The position numbers and the translations under genes were made by a program. A stretch of 64,000 bases of DNA from Stropharia rugosoannulata (Eukaryota > Basidiomycota > Agaricomycetes > Agaricales > Strophariaceae): the NCBI GenBank assembly GCA_028532985.1, contig JANCIK010000008.1, positions 434,001-498,000 on the forward strand, read 5' to 3'. The notes under the pieces were generated by a model. That model was not told the DNA's origin. It searched no databases and was given only the letters and a program-made list of their open reading frames with translations. Below are positions 1 through 10,657 of the stretch, in pieces (position 1 is the first letter of the stretch; each line of letters opens with the position of its first letter).

Positions 1-28
1 GGCTCAGATGCAGCACACAGCGCACGGT

Positions 29-645
29 CCTGTGTCATGCATCACAGGTGCATCCTTTACCTCATGCTGGGCTGTACAGCGGGTACGCGATGTTGCTGTG
101 GGAATGGGGCGGGCCCGGTCAAGAGACGCGGCGAGTAGGCGAAATATGGTGTGCGAGGCATGCAGGACGAGGTCGCTGAATGCGTGCGGAGGGCGGGATG
201 CATTTGTAGTGACCAAAATACAACGGGCCTTATATTAAAGAGAAGGAAGGGTGGGTTGCGCCGTTCCTAGTGATACTAATGTTTCCCACTGGCTGCTCGG
301 TGCTCGTGATGAGCCAGGACAATCCAAGGCTTCCCATATGTCGTCGCTGCTCTGCAGTGTGTCGACTAGACTGCAAGCGTGACATCATGTTAGGCTGGGT
401 GCTACATCATGCTGAAACCGCAGTGCGCAGAGTGGGCGCTGTTAGTACTTTAGTCTGGTGGATATTGCCACTGTGCTCCCGTCATGGCTGAGTCTGTCAG
501 TGCATCATTCCCTGGCAGCACTGTACCTAGGGCCTGTAAAGTAATACATTTAAGCGCCGAATTACTCCTGCGCTTCTTTGTTGTCTTCTTTCTGTTCTTC
601 TTTGCCTCTGGTTCTGTGTTCTGTGTACAAATACAATACACGCGG
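29..645 (+). repeat. Dispersed repeat block A, copy 1
   Basis: This block matches 37884-38518 in the same orientation with scattered substitutions and small indels over about 600 bp. It contains only short, unconvincing open frames and no recognisable protein. In the second copy it directly follows repeat block B, whereas here block B lies about 2 kb downstream. It is probably part of an old mobile element or a segmental duplication. Confidence 0.8.
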
Positions 646-1139
646 CCGAGCCACTTCTCCGCGCACCAGGGCAACGTGTCTGCGTGTCTGCGTGCCTCTT
701 GTAAGGAGCGCTATTTGCTTGCGCTTAGATCCGGCCAATTTGTGGCATGATTTTCCAGTGGTATGATTTCCTTAAAACTAATTTGCTTGGTGCTTCGGAG
801 TCAGGCGATAATTCTACATATTATTTAATATTTAAGGACATGCATCAGAAAGTTGTCCATTTAGTATCCGGGTTTCTTAAGTTTTGTTCGGTTTATCTGT
901 TTCAGGAAACCGTACTTATATCTCAACTTAAGATTAAGCTTCAGAAGCAGTTCAGAAGCACGGTAATATGTATAGAAATGGTAATTATCAGGCTTGATTC
1001 CCTTTTTGGTTTCCGACTTACCATACATGTTTCCGAGGAAAGAGGTTTCCTGTTTTTTGCGGTTTTATTGCCGTTTCCAGGGTGAGAAACCAGAAAAAAC
1101 TAAATGGTTAAATTTCTGATGTGGTGTACACGTAGATAG
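646..1139. other. Non-coding stretch, diverged repeat
   Basis: No gene is supported here. An open frame of 112 codons (747-1085) has no recognisable composition. Bases around 780-830 look like a diverged copy of the end of repeat block B (compare 2905-2950), so the stretch is probably degraded repeat. Confidence 0.5.
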
Positions 1140-1285
1140 GCAGTTAATTACCACCCACCTTCGTTTACAGTCCAGGAGCTCGTTACAGTTACCCCAGAAG
1201 ACAGTCCGTCCTGCACAGTCAAAGCACAGTCATTCTTTTAGTCTCCTACCCCTTTTCTTGAGCATCACCCCCAAGACGACCACAC
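1140..1285 (+). repeat. Dispersed repeat C, copy 1
   Basis: The sequence starting near ccacccaccttcg and ending near caagacgacc recurs at 2996-3180 and, more diverged, at 33868-34020. Here it is cut at its right end by the TA-flanked inverted-repeat element starting at 1288. Confidence 0.7.
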
Positions 1286-1287
1286 TA

Positions 1288-1871
1288 TGGTGAGTTATTT
1301 GCACATTTATTCCCACATCCCCCCCCCCTCTCACAACGACATGAAATTTTATTGTATTATGATTATAACTTATGTACAGTATTTAAACATAATGGTATAC
1401 ATCTTTCTGATTTATCCAAACTGTTAGAGTATACTCATAGAAATGGGCCAAAAACGGTCACATTTTCTTAAATTCAGTGCCATCATTTCAATTTCCCACG
1501 AGTGTCCCCCCCCCCTCACTCGACTGTTCCCCCCTCTCACTCAAGATGTCAAACCTCAGATCACTAAATTAGCCAAAGAAATATTACTTTCAAGTGGTGA
1601 ATATGCTATTTACGAGTATTTTACTATTAACAAGATCTTCAGAATAACATAGTAGGTTGATTTTGTAAAGTAGCAATATAATGATTGCATCATTGGTACA
1701 TGAGATGGATATAATATACAGTTTATACTACATAGAGTAAAATTCCTGTATATCACTACTAATTACAGGGCATTAGAAGTTAAATTAGAGATTGAAGTCC
1801 CTTGAGGGGGAGGGGGCGCACTCCGATCAGGAGGGGGGGGACGTGGGAATAAATATGCAAATAACTCACCA
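1288..1871. mobile_element. MITE A, TA-flanked
   Basis: A 584-bp element has near-perfect terminal inverted repeats of about 40 bp. The left end starts TGGTGAGTTATTTGCA and the reverse complement of the right end starts the same way, each followed by a C-run. A TA dinucleotide flanks each side (1286-1287 and 1872-1873), as expected for Tc1/mariner-type MITEs. The interior is AT-rich and has no credible transposase. Confidence 0.7.
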
Positions 1872-1915
1872 TAATACACCATATTCTCACGCCCCCCCCC
1901 CCGGACTGATCTGTA

Positions 1916-2663
1916 TGGTGAGTTATTTGCACCATATTCTCACGCGCCCCCCCGGACTGATCTGAGTGCCCGCCCCCCAACTCAGAGGGCCTTAACCTAT
2001 GGGTCGGCAGATAACTGCTTCATATGGCTCCTATTGTGTAAGTGTTGGATAATATCGACTCTAAATGTATTTTGTAGCATTTTTTTACTGTCTAATTTCA
2101 AATTATTGATGTAAGGCAGTCACAACATATAATCCGATTTCTGCTTCGATTCTGGAGTACTTTTAAGTGTATTATACATAAATAAAACATATAATACATA
2201 TATTGTCGGAATCAAGTGAGGAAGATGCTATATTCTCTGTAAATTCTATCTTAACTTGCTTGTTGTTGCAACATCAGGAAATTGTCTGGGTCATTCTGCT
2301 TATTATCATTGATTTTTTTCAAATAAAATACACATAACTAGGTCAGCCCTTATCTATATACACTTATATGACATTAAAACCACATATTCAAATTTGTTGC
2401 TCTAAGTCGGGGCGGGCAAACTTGAATGTTGGGGGGGAAATCAGGCGTGGAAATTCATCAGGCTCGGAATGATGGCAGTGAAAATCGAGTGAATATTGAG
2501 CGAATACATATAATTTCATTGAGAATTTCACGAAGGGGGTTAGAAATATAAGTATGCTTGTGTACTTAAGTGATCCTTGCAAAGTACAGCACAATGAAAA
2601 GTGGTCTGGCTTGCCGAGTTGGGGGGCGGGGGCGCGTGAGAATATGGTGCAAATAACTCAACA
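1916..2663. mobile_element. MITE B, TA-flanked, related to MITE A
   Basis: A 748-bp element has inverted ends of about 37 bp. The left end reads TGGTGAGTTATTTGCACC and the right end, reversed, TGTTGAGTTATTTGCACC; both continue into a C-rich run. TA flanks both ends (1914-1915 and 2664-2665). It sits only 44 bp from MITE A and shares the outer 16 bp of its terminus with it. No coding capacity was seen. Confidence 0.65.
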
Positions 2664-2665
2664 TA

Positions 2666-3001
2666 CTTGGAAAGTGTTGTTTTGAATATCCGATGATGCA
2701 GGACAGACGGTATGGAAAGCCGCGGACTCAGTCTGTTTGTCTGTTTGTACCCCGCACGCTCGGCCTGCCTGTGCCATGGTGCAGATCGTGGGAAGACGGG
2801 AGCAGACTATTTGCGTGCGCGGAGAAAAGATTGATCTGTTATAGGTTCATGTAGTATCCTTAGGTCTCGGACATAGCAGGAAGAATATTCTGGAGAGAAC
2901 TTGGTTGGTGCTCAGGAGTTAGGAAAGAAATCTACATATTATTTATAGGTACAAAAGTTACAGTATTTAAACATGTCGTGTATACCCTACCAGACAACTA
3001 A
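2666..3001 (+). repeat. Dispersed repeat block B, copy 1
   Basis: About 336 bp match 37545-37882 almost base for base and in the same orientation. At 37.5 kb this block is directly followed by block A; here it is followed by repeat C. No coding sequence was recognised. Confidence 0.85.
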
Positions 3002-3180
3002 TTACCACCCACCTTTGTTTATCGTCCAGGAGCTCGTTACAGTCACCCCAGAAGACGCTTGTCCATCCAGCACTGCCAAAGCAAAGTTATTTCTTTATTA
3101 TCTTATGATTTCATGAGCAACACCCTCAAGACGACCAAAAAAGTCGTTGCTCGCACCCACAAACAATCACATTCTTACAA
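2996..3180 (+). repeat. Dispersed repeat C, copy 2
   Basis: A second copy of the repeat at 1140-1285, continuing further right to about 3180 with a run through cctcaagacgacc and gctcgcaccc that is also seen at 33960-34010. Related sequence around 3185-3255 recurs at 38695-38765. Confidence 0.65.
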
Positions 3181-3480
3181 GACCGATCCAACAAGAGGTG
3201 CAGCGTATCTTCTCCGCCGCCTTTGGTCTGATTCATACACATTTCCTCGCTATGATTGTTGAATTGTTGAAATTATTAGTAAAGCTCGTGCTCTTCTTCT
3301 TCTCTAGCGAACTCAGCCATATTATTGTAACCATTATCCTCTCCCTCTGGGGCCGTGCGCGTTATTCCGCTTTACCCACAGTGCGTATCATCCCGCTTGC
3401 TGTGTGTATCGTCTCCATTATTTCCCGCCCCATGATACCACCTTACCTCGTTGCTCTGCAGTGCACCTGCGCCCTTCTGC

Positions 3481-3634
3481 ATCTCGCTCTGCTTCTGGGT
3501 GTAATCAGCATAGGGGTGAATGTATATGGGATATGGTCGGTCCTGGGTAGGCCGTGGGGATAAGAATAAGAGTAAGAGCCAGATCCAGGGCGCGGATACA
3601 TCACGCACAGTACACTTCCTTTTCAGGGTACATG
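3481..3634 (+). repeat. Dispersed repeat D, copy 1
   Basis: About 150 bp around the core ggatatggtcggtc recurs at 30865-31015 in the same orientation and at 26805-26940 in inverted orientation. No coding sequence was recognised. Confidence 0.65.
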
Positions 3635-3659
3635 AGTGAAGATGTACAATGCATCTACT

Positions 3660-4500
3660 CAAGGGGAATTCAAGTCGTAATGGTCATTGTAATGCCATGA
3701 GTGAAACCGGAAACGGCATGATATGTCGGTGGGGTTGACCAACGCCTGATGCGGGTGATGCCCAGTCACATGCTTGTCACCGCTGTCACAGAGCTCATAT
3801 CTTGGTACATGGCTCCTACACTTTCCACAACATTATTTCAAGGACTTAAAGTAGTTTAACCTGTATTAAAAATATTTAGGGACATCTCAGTAAATTTATG
3901 AGTGAATTAAAAACAATTTGAGGGAAGGAGAGTGTAGTTAGTACATTTTCTCTGCCAAAAAGAGGCTCAAAACAAGTACAGAAGGTTCTGTACCAATCCA
4001 CATGATTTGCAGGGAAAAGTTGCTTAGAAATAAAACTCAAAGAGATTGACGAGACCGATATTTTTATATTTTGCTTATTTCTAGAGATATACCATAAAAC
4101 TGGCTATTTAACACTATTAGAGGACGCAGATCAAAATTCTGGTCTCGTAGATGTGTAGCCCGTTAAGAATAAATAGCTCTGGCACTTTGAATGGGTACTG
4201 AGATGTACGTGAGCATTTTTACTACAGTTTACACTACTGAAAGTCCTTTCTGTGGCTTCAAATATGCTATCAAGTACTTAAGGTACAAGGATGACCAAGG
4301 GCGGTCAGATCACATAAGCATAAACGTGATCTTGGACTTTAGGGCCGTTCAAAACCAGCCGTAAAGTGTGGGAAACCGGAAGGCACGTCAAATCTCTGCG
4401 AGAAAGTCCGGTACTCTATCGAGGTTCATAGAGGGGCAGGTCATCGGTCTACGCCGAGGCAGGACTTTCATCCCATCATCACTTCGTTCTCGTATGAGCA
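3660..4500. other. Intergenic stretch upstream of HET gene 1
   Basis: I see no gene here. The last 70 bases before the HET start (from about 4450) resemble the equivalent positions upstream of the other three HET copies, so the duplicated unit includes some 5' flank. Confidence 0.6.
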
Positions 4501-4517
4501 ACCGGGAAGCATACAAG

Positions 4518-6793
4518 ATGTCTTCCACTCCTCGTACCTCGAAAGATACACATTCCCATTCTCCAGCTGACAGTACGCTACTCACATCCCCCGTATTACA
4601 CATGTTGCGCCTGACTGAGTGTATCTAGGAGATCGCAGCACAACCTCTACAGCGTCGCTGGAAGGACAATTACTTTCCTGCATCCTTCATCTCATGCGGC
4701 CTACTATCTCAGAGCATCTGCATATACCTGATGGTACGCGATAGTATGCAGAAATTGCCTTTTGAGCTGTATAACTGATGTTATCCGTAGATCACATAGA
4801 AACCCAGTTACGAAAAGGTGTGACTGTATAAGTGTACACTACAAGTTCTCTGAATCTGACAGGACTACAATGCAAAATAGCTGCCACGAGTGACGAAGGG
4901 AACAAGCTCATCTTGGCATTGAACAGTTTCATCAGAGTAGGCGTAATTGCCGCAATACAGCAGACAGACAACGCCTCAGAAACGCCATCTTTAGGTAGAG
5001 TCTATCTTCGATTAATACGAATACTCTAATTTATTTTATTATAGAAAATAATGCCAAGAATACGGGGCCTGGTTTGGAGGGCACGGATGGTTCTGGAGAA
5101 TGTATGCTACATTAGATAGCTGCTTGAGGACAAAACTGATATACTATCCACTATAGCGCTGAACCAGGAATCTACGGAATCTGTACATGCGATTCAACCA
5201 TGTATTCCTTTGGAAGTTCAGGATACTGAGCTAGAATCGATGGTTCAGCAACAAACTCGTGCGCATGTCTTCAATAATATGCCAATCCGGATGCTAGAAT
5301 TTGATGCAAATGGGTCCAATATCAAGCTCATTGGACATGACAACATATTCCGCATCCTGATGTTGCGGGTACAACCTAAAATTGCTTCCCCGGAATTTCA
5401 GCAGGACTGGAAGGCAGTCTATTGCCTATTGGATACAAACTCCATGAACACGATTAGGTCGGACAGGATGATTAAAATGTTAGTGGATGCGGTATCTGAA
5501 GTCACGTCTTACGCAATATTGTCACATACATGGATACGCGAGGCGCCTGGAGACGTCATCTTTAACACCTGGAATAGCCGCTTGCGGAATGAGCGTGGGT
5601 GGACAAAAGTCAGAAATTTCTGCCGCATAGCCGCCCATGACCATAAAATGGCCCTTGGCTGGGTTGATTCTGTCTGCATTAACAAGGAAAGCAGTTCCGA
5701 ACTGGATGAATCCATTCGCTCAATGTACAAATGGTATCGAGGCTCACACATATGCATCACCTATCTGTCGGAGACGGAAGCTCTTGGGGATGGTGCGCAC
5801 GACTCCTGGTTTACCCGTGGATGGACCTTGCAAGAATTACTTGCTCCAAACGAGGTAGCATTTTACAATCGGCACTGGCAATTACTTGGAAAAGATAAAG
5901 ACAGTGCCATTATATCTTCGGTTAGTGCAGAGACTACCATTACCGGCGAGGAGATGGAAAAGTGTCGTTCTGGACACAAGGATCGCATACCCATTGGTAG
6001 GATTTTACAAATGGCTTCTCGACGTCAAGTTACCAGAGAGGAGGACTCGTCATACGCCTTACTTGGACTCTTGGATGTCAATATATCGGTTGCATATGGA
6101 GAAGGGGAGACATCAGCATTTCGCCGGCTATTCCAGGAGTTATTGGCCACCAGGAAGCACGTACTCGATCTGTTTAACCGACGGTATAATAGGTATGACA
6201 GCCTTATTCCATCATCTTTGAAGAAATACACTTTCAGATCATGCCTGTTTGACGGGGAATATGGACGGGAATTGTTGAATTATCAACCTCCTGAGCCCAT
6301 AACTCTGACCCATCTTGGAGTACGATGCCAATGGCTTCTTCTTCCGACACTTTGTCTCGAACAAGGCTCTCCAGATGAGATATTCATTCCAAAAGGACAG
6401 TACTCTGGTCGAATTGCAGGAACCTTCACATTGGATAATGGAGACCAACTCAAACTCGTCTGTAATTTGCTTGATGCAAGACTATACGGCAACCAGAGCG
6501 ACTATGTACATCCCCTCAGTGATGTCTTACCCATGTCTGATAGACAACCAACCATTGCAGTGCCAAGTTTCACTCTGAAGGAAGATGTCTTGTTACTGCC
6601 CGAGTATTTCATTGGAATTAGCGTTTATACACCAGATAGGCCTGGAACAGTTCACAGTGGAAGCAAGATACGTATATTGCCGACAAGCTGGCCGGTGCGC
6701 CTCCGACTAGAAAATTCCACTGGTAGTTCTCGGAAAATACCTGTACAAGATCTAGAACTTCATGGAATGCAGCTTGTTACCCTTTATCTATAA
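4518..6793 (+). CDS. HET-domain protein, paralog 1 (intact)
   Basis: A predicted 670-aa protein from exons 4518-4572, 4629-4733, 4791-4817, 4863-4994, 5045-5101 and 5157-6793. All five introns are 44-57 nt, start with GT, end with AG and interrupt codons in the same phase. The HET domain starts near residue 244 with SYAILSHTW, continues through VDSVCINKESSSELDESI, and ends with WFTRGWTLQELLAP near residue 357. The following EDSSYALLGLL and YGEG motifs are the usual post-HET segment. HET proteins trigger vegetative incompatibility or cell death after non-self recognition; the C-terminal 300 residues are not assignable. The start MSST matches the starts of the three paralogs. Family assignment is strong; the partner is unknown. 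Confidence 0.88.
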
Positions 6794-7330
6794 ATGTACT
6801 CTACTTTGTTAAATACATCCCGCATATATAGCATGTATACATAGGGAACGAAGTCCTTGTCTTTATTTGTTAATCAATAGGTGGGGACAGGAGTTCTCAT
6901 AGACAACCTCAGTCTCTCTCATCTAGCAATGTTCGAGTGAGAAATCATCAGGTAACATCCTCAATACTGCTGCATATAACATACTCACCCGTACCGACAA
7001 CCTCGACCTGGGAGCACGGACATTGCCTGATTTCAGTATTTTACTGTCCCATTTACAGGTATGCAACTGTAAATCAACGTAGATAATGCGCCTTTACTTT
7101 ACGATATTAACCTACATTAAATGATGATAATCGCAATGGGAATCGCGTGTTAACACGTGATAGTATATTTGAGTAGGCTCCGCCGCTGACTCGATACACG
7201 CGTACACATTTAAAAACGAAGACAAGTCACAGGATTGTGCATTGATTGCGCATGCAGGCCGAGCACGAGCAAGAGTGAGTTTGATTCTCCGATTTCGTAT
7301 TGCTTTTCTATTTTTACTTGGCCAACAACG
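6794..7330 (+). repeat. HET 3' flank shared between paralogs
   Basis: The sequence after the stop matches 45786-46195 (after HET copy 3) and in part 49590-49700 (after copy 4), showing that the duplicated segment extends at least 400-500 bp past the gene. About 140 bp at 6955-7093 is present only in this copy, so it was inserted here or lost elsewhere. Confidence 0.65.
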
Positions 7331-7339
7331 GTATCTCTC

Positions 7340-8570
7340 CACTCCCACTCACGATTGATCACCAGCACCACCCACTGACACCCTCTTCACCGCCCGCTCA
7401 TGTCGACTGATTGATGCCGACGCACAGGATGCCGCGCCCAGCATGCCCGTGAAGGACTGGAACTGCGAGCCTGAAGCTGAGCTCGGGATGTTGTCTATCA
7501 CAACAGTCTTTCACTGTGCGAGAATGCAAGAGCGGCGGAAAATGAGGCGGGGTACCTAACCAAGGATGGAAGTCGGGACCGATTTAGGGATAGAAGCGAG
7601 AGGCTGGGTGCCCAAACCAAGGGTGGAAGCACGAGGCCGACCAATGCCCATTACCACCACCAGCCGTGCTGTCCATTAACTACCCCTCGGCCTCCTCATC
7701 CTCACTTGCCATGATCCCGGCATGCGCGTGCGCACCCACACGCTGTCACCCTGCTCCGCCTCGTCCGCCTTCTTTGTGCTCAACGCTAACGACATTGCAC
7801 CATACGCCCTCGTCTTGCCCAACCCAAGCACATTCGTACCAGCCGCCCGGAATCAGTGAGCCAGGGCAGATTAGGACCCCCCGCCCGTAGCCTTACCGTG
7901 TCGGCTCGACTATGCCCGTCCACTGGCGCTTCCCTCTGTCCCTTGCTCCGAGCACTGCACCACTCTGTCGTTTTCATCGAACCCCTTGGGCCTTTCCCCG
8001 AGCCTCCTCTGCCGCACGACACGTCCTGCCTGCCCACGTCAGGCTCCGCGCCGCCGCTTCAGGTGATGGTGCATGCATCCCTTTGCAGTCTTCCCTTCCT
8101 CCGGGTCTTATCTGCGGCGCCCCGTCCTGTCCCTTCTTCCATGCACCACGGTGCGTGAAGTGCTCGTTCAATGCATGCATGGATTTGAAGTTTTGGACTT
8201 GTGTGTCAACAGCGGATCAGTGTTGGCTTTCTGCTCACAGGCTGCTCGCGTTGACCCAGTTCCCTGCAGTTGTCGCTACCCTGGAATGCGCCGACTCGTC
8301 GCTATCGTGCATCGCGCCCTGATAGGCTGGGTCCTGTACAGTGCATCACGTCCAGGTATTAGCATCGAGCCCAAGTCGCAGCGCGAGGGGTGAACACTGT
8401 GATACCGCGGGGATACATATCACCATAGCGGGCCCCGTGAGGGCTACGTCGTTTCCTGTCAGGGTCAGTGTCTAGCATGCATCAGCACTCAGCACTGAAT
8501 AGAACTCGTCAGCCGCTCCGCCCCTTCGTCTGGCTCTGCGTACAAGCACAAATGCAAGTACACGTACACG
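7340..8570. other. GC-rich intergenic sequence
   Basis: Several overlapping open frames are present on both strands, but they are pyrimidine-rich and lack any family motif. A short string near 7616-7638 recurs near 41200-41222. I see no supportable gene. Confidence 0.5.
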
Positions 8571-8572
8571 TA

Positions 8573-8589
8573 CATCAGGAAGATTACAC
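8573..8589 (+). repeat. Left terminal inverted repeat of Plavaka-type element
   Basis: CATCAGGAAGATTACAC is identical to the reverse complement of 26275-26291. The first nine bases are also the first nine of the nested element's termini. Confidence 0.8.
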
Positions 8590-8973
8590 GCCTCTCGGCG
8601 GCACCTGGCAGGCTTGACGCTGCTTGGGAGAGGTTGGGACACTTGGCTATGCCAGGTGGTGCCCCAAGCCCCCTCAACTATTCTGACTTGGGCAACTTGC
8701 GGTAGAATACGCCAATGTATTGCCAACTACGTACAAGTATATTAATAGAACTCCAATCAGCTCCCAAGTGCGTCTCAACCGCTGGCACTGCCACGCAATT
8801 CATGCTCACTTATACCTATACCTCCAAGTCGCACCAAGTCACCCCCAACCCCTTGTGCCGACGACGATTGCTCCGGCATGCCACGCCGGATTTGTCGATA
8901 AGTTTTCTCGCAGGTTCCAACTTGGTTCCAACCTCCAACATCTAAGTGCTCTTCGACAGTCCAAGAACTCTGA

Positions 8974-9684
8974 ATGCCTGTATCTACAAGGTAAGTCTTT
9001 CTCCCAGTTAGTCTGTTTGATACTGATATTTCTCACAAGGTCTCAAACCGTGCAAGGCGAGCACCAGGCCAATGATGGGCACCAGGCTCCACCAACACCA
9101 AAGTCCCCATCATCCAGACCGACCCCCTTCAGTGCTGATGACCCACCACCTAAGCGTCGCCGCAGAAGCATGACATTGTCCACTGGAGCAAAGATCATGC
9201 GACTCACCTGTACAACATGGCCCAACAATTCAGTTCCGAGTCAAACAGCTCAAACCGCGTCCACTAGGAGAGAAGATACTGGCGATGCGGATGTAGATGA
9301 GGGGGGTTCAAGCAACATTAGTTCCCAGCGTGAACTGCAGCCATGTAAGCATGCACTCTCTTTCATTTATTTCTGTGAAATTACAACTGCTTTATAGTTC
9401 CGTTGCCGCCTCGCTCCTGCAGTGACCACATGACCCAGCTTGAGTTCATGATACTGCAACTCAAGCGCGACACCATGCACTGTAACATGGCCCTGCGGCG
9501 CCACTGCCAATTGCTACAAGATGAATTCTATCGCTTGCAGAAGGCCTGCGACCGGGAGTTTGACGACATTGCGCAAATTTCGACAGACAGCAAAATTGCC
9601 CTGGCACGCTTCGACAAAGCACGGACTCGGCTTGTCCAAGTCATTAATAGTGTAGATTTCTTTAAGGACTCTCATGGTGTGTAG
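8974..9684 (+). CDS. Small coiled-coil protein of the Plavaka-type element
   Basis: A predicted 202-aa protein from exons 8974-8990, 9040-9344 and 9398-9684, with canonical splice sites and matching phases. The N-terminal part is rich in Pro, Ser and Thr with a basic cluster (KRRRRS, a possible nuclear localisation signal). The C-terminal third, from HMTQLEFMILQLKRD onward, looks helical and coiled-coil. No known domain was recognised. The gene is convergent with the next small gene, 63 bp away, and both are inside the transposon ends, so it is likely an accessory gene of the element. The start MPVSTRSQT is the best visible one; an upstream exon cannot be excluded. Confidence 0.55.
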
Positions 9685-9747
9685 TAGATACTAGTATATG
9701 TAGCTTTACGTGCTTGTTTAAAATGAACATCAAAATTTACGAACATA

Positions 9748-10527
9748 TTATTTGTCTAAACCATGCTGAACACTAGCTAATCTAAGCGTGAGGCTATCTA
9801 GTTTATCCAAAGTGCCTGGCAAACCTGTAGCAACGGACTGGAGCTGCTCGCGTGTGTCGTTTAGGATGCTTTGCAGTCCCTCGCAGATGGCATGCAGCTC
9901 CAACAGCCTGATCTGGATTTTTCGCCCTAATAAATAGCCGTCATATTGCATATTTGTGAGATTGCGAGCAAGCCCTTGTATACCCAACACAAAGCCCGGG
10001 AGAGAAACTGTATCCAAGTCCAGTGGTGTCTCCACAGCTTCAATTCGACGGTCATTGGAAGCGTTGATGTTTTCTGATTTGCTGGACTTGTCAGCTGAGT
10101 TTCTGGGCATCGAAACAGAGGTGCTTGACAAGTTGGGCAAACACAGTGGCTGCGTATGTGTAGCAGATTGTACAATTGGCTGTGAGTCAAGCGACGGCGA
10201 GTCCGGCGGTGGGGCCGTGGCGCTTTCAGCTTGATTTTCACCTCGCGTTTGTGGAATCCAGCCTCCGCCCGTGGGTGTGTCTGGACATGTTTCCAGAGGC
10301 ACGTACAGATCGTCCTCGTGCTGTGAATCCGGAACGTGTCTGGAAAATATTTACTAAGCCGTGTGTAGTGCATAAATCAACGGACTCATGGCATACCTTT
10401 CCATCTCCTCAAACTTGAAACTTCGGCGCATAGGCCGCGGGCAGGATGTGTCACTTTCCGTAGGGGAGCTATCAAACACCGCTTCAGTTCTGGCACGCTT
10501 CTGGGGATTCCTCACAGCGTTGTCCAT
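9748..10527 (-). CDS. Second coiled-coil accessory protein of the Plavaka-type element
   Basis: A predicted 240-aa protein from exons 10397-10527 and 9748-10339 (- strand), split by a 57-nt GT-AG intron. The N-terminus MDNAVRNPQKRAR is basic; the middle is Ser/Pro-rich; the C-terminal 80 residues (around LLGRKIQIRLLELHAICEGL) look like a leucine-rich coiled coil. The layout resembles the convergent gene at 8974-9684: low-complexity head, helical tail. It lies 130 bp downstream of the transposase stop on the same strand. Function unknown; a DNA-binding or oligomerisation helper is conceivable but unproven. Confidence 0.6.
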
Positions 10528-10657
10528 ACTGAGAATGAGAGTAAGGCTGTATGATTTAAAAATCTCTCCTTGTCTGTGGTTTTGGCTTACATAAAGCGTC
10601 ACATTGTACCCCAATTCACCCCCAACTCATGTAGGAAAATGGCGAAAACACATATTT

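Noticed and set aside
747..1085. A 112-codon open frame as a gene
   Set aside because: No recognisable motif, AT-rich, and it overlaps a diverged repeat.
8720..9397. A 225-codon open frame read as one exon
   Set aside because: It runs through clear GT-AG introns at 8991-9039 and past the donor at 9345; the spliced model at 8974-9684 explains the sequence better.
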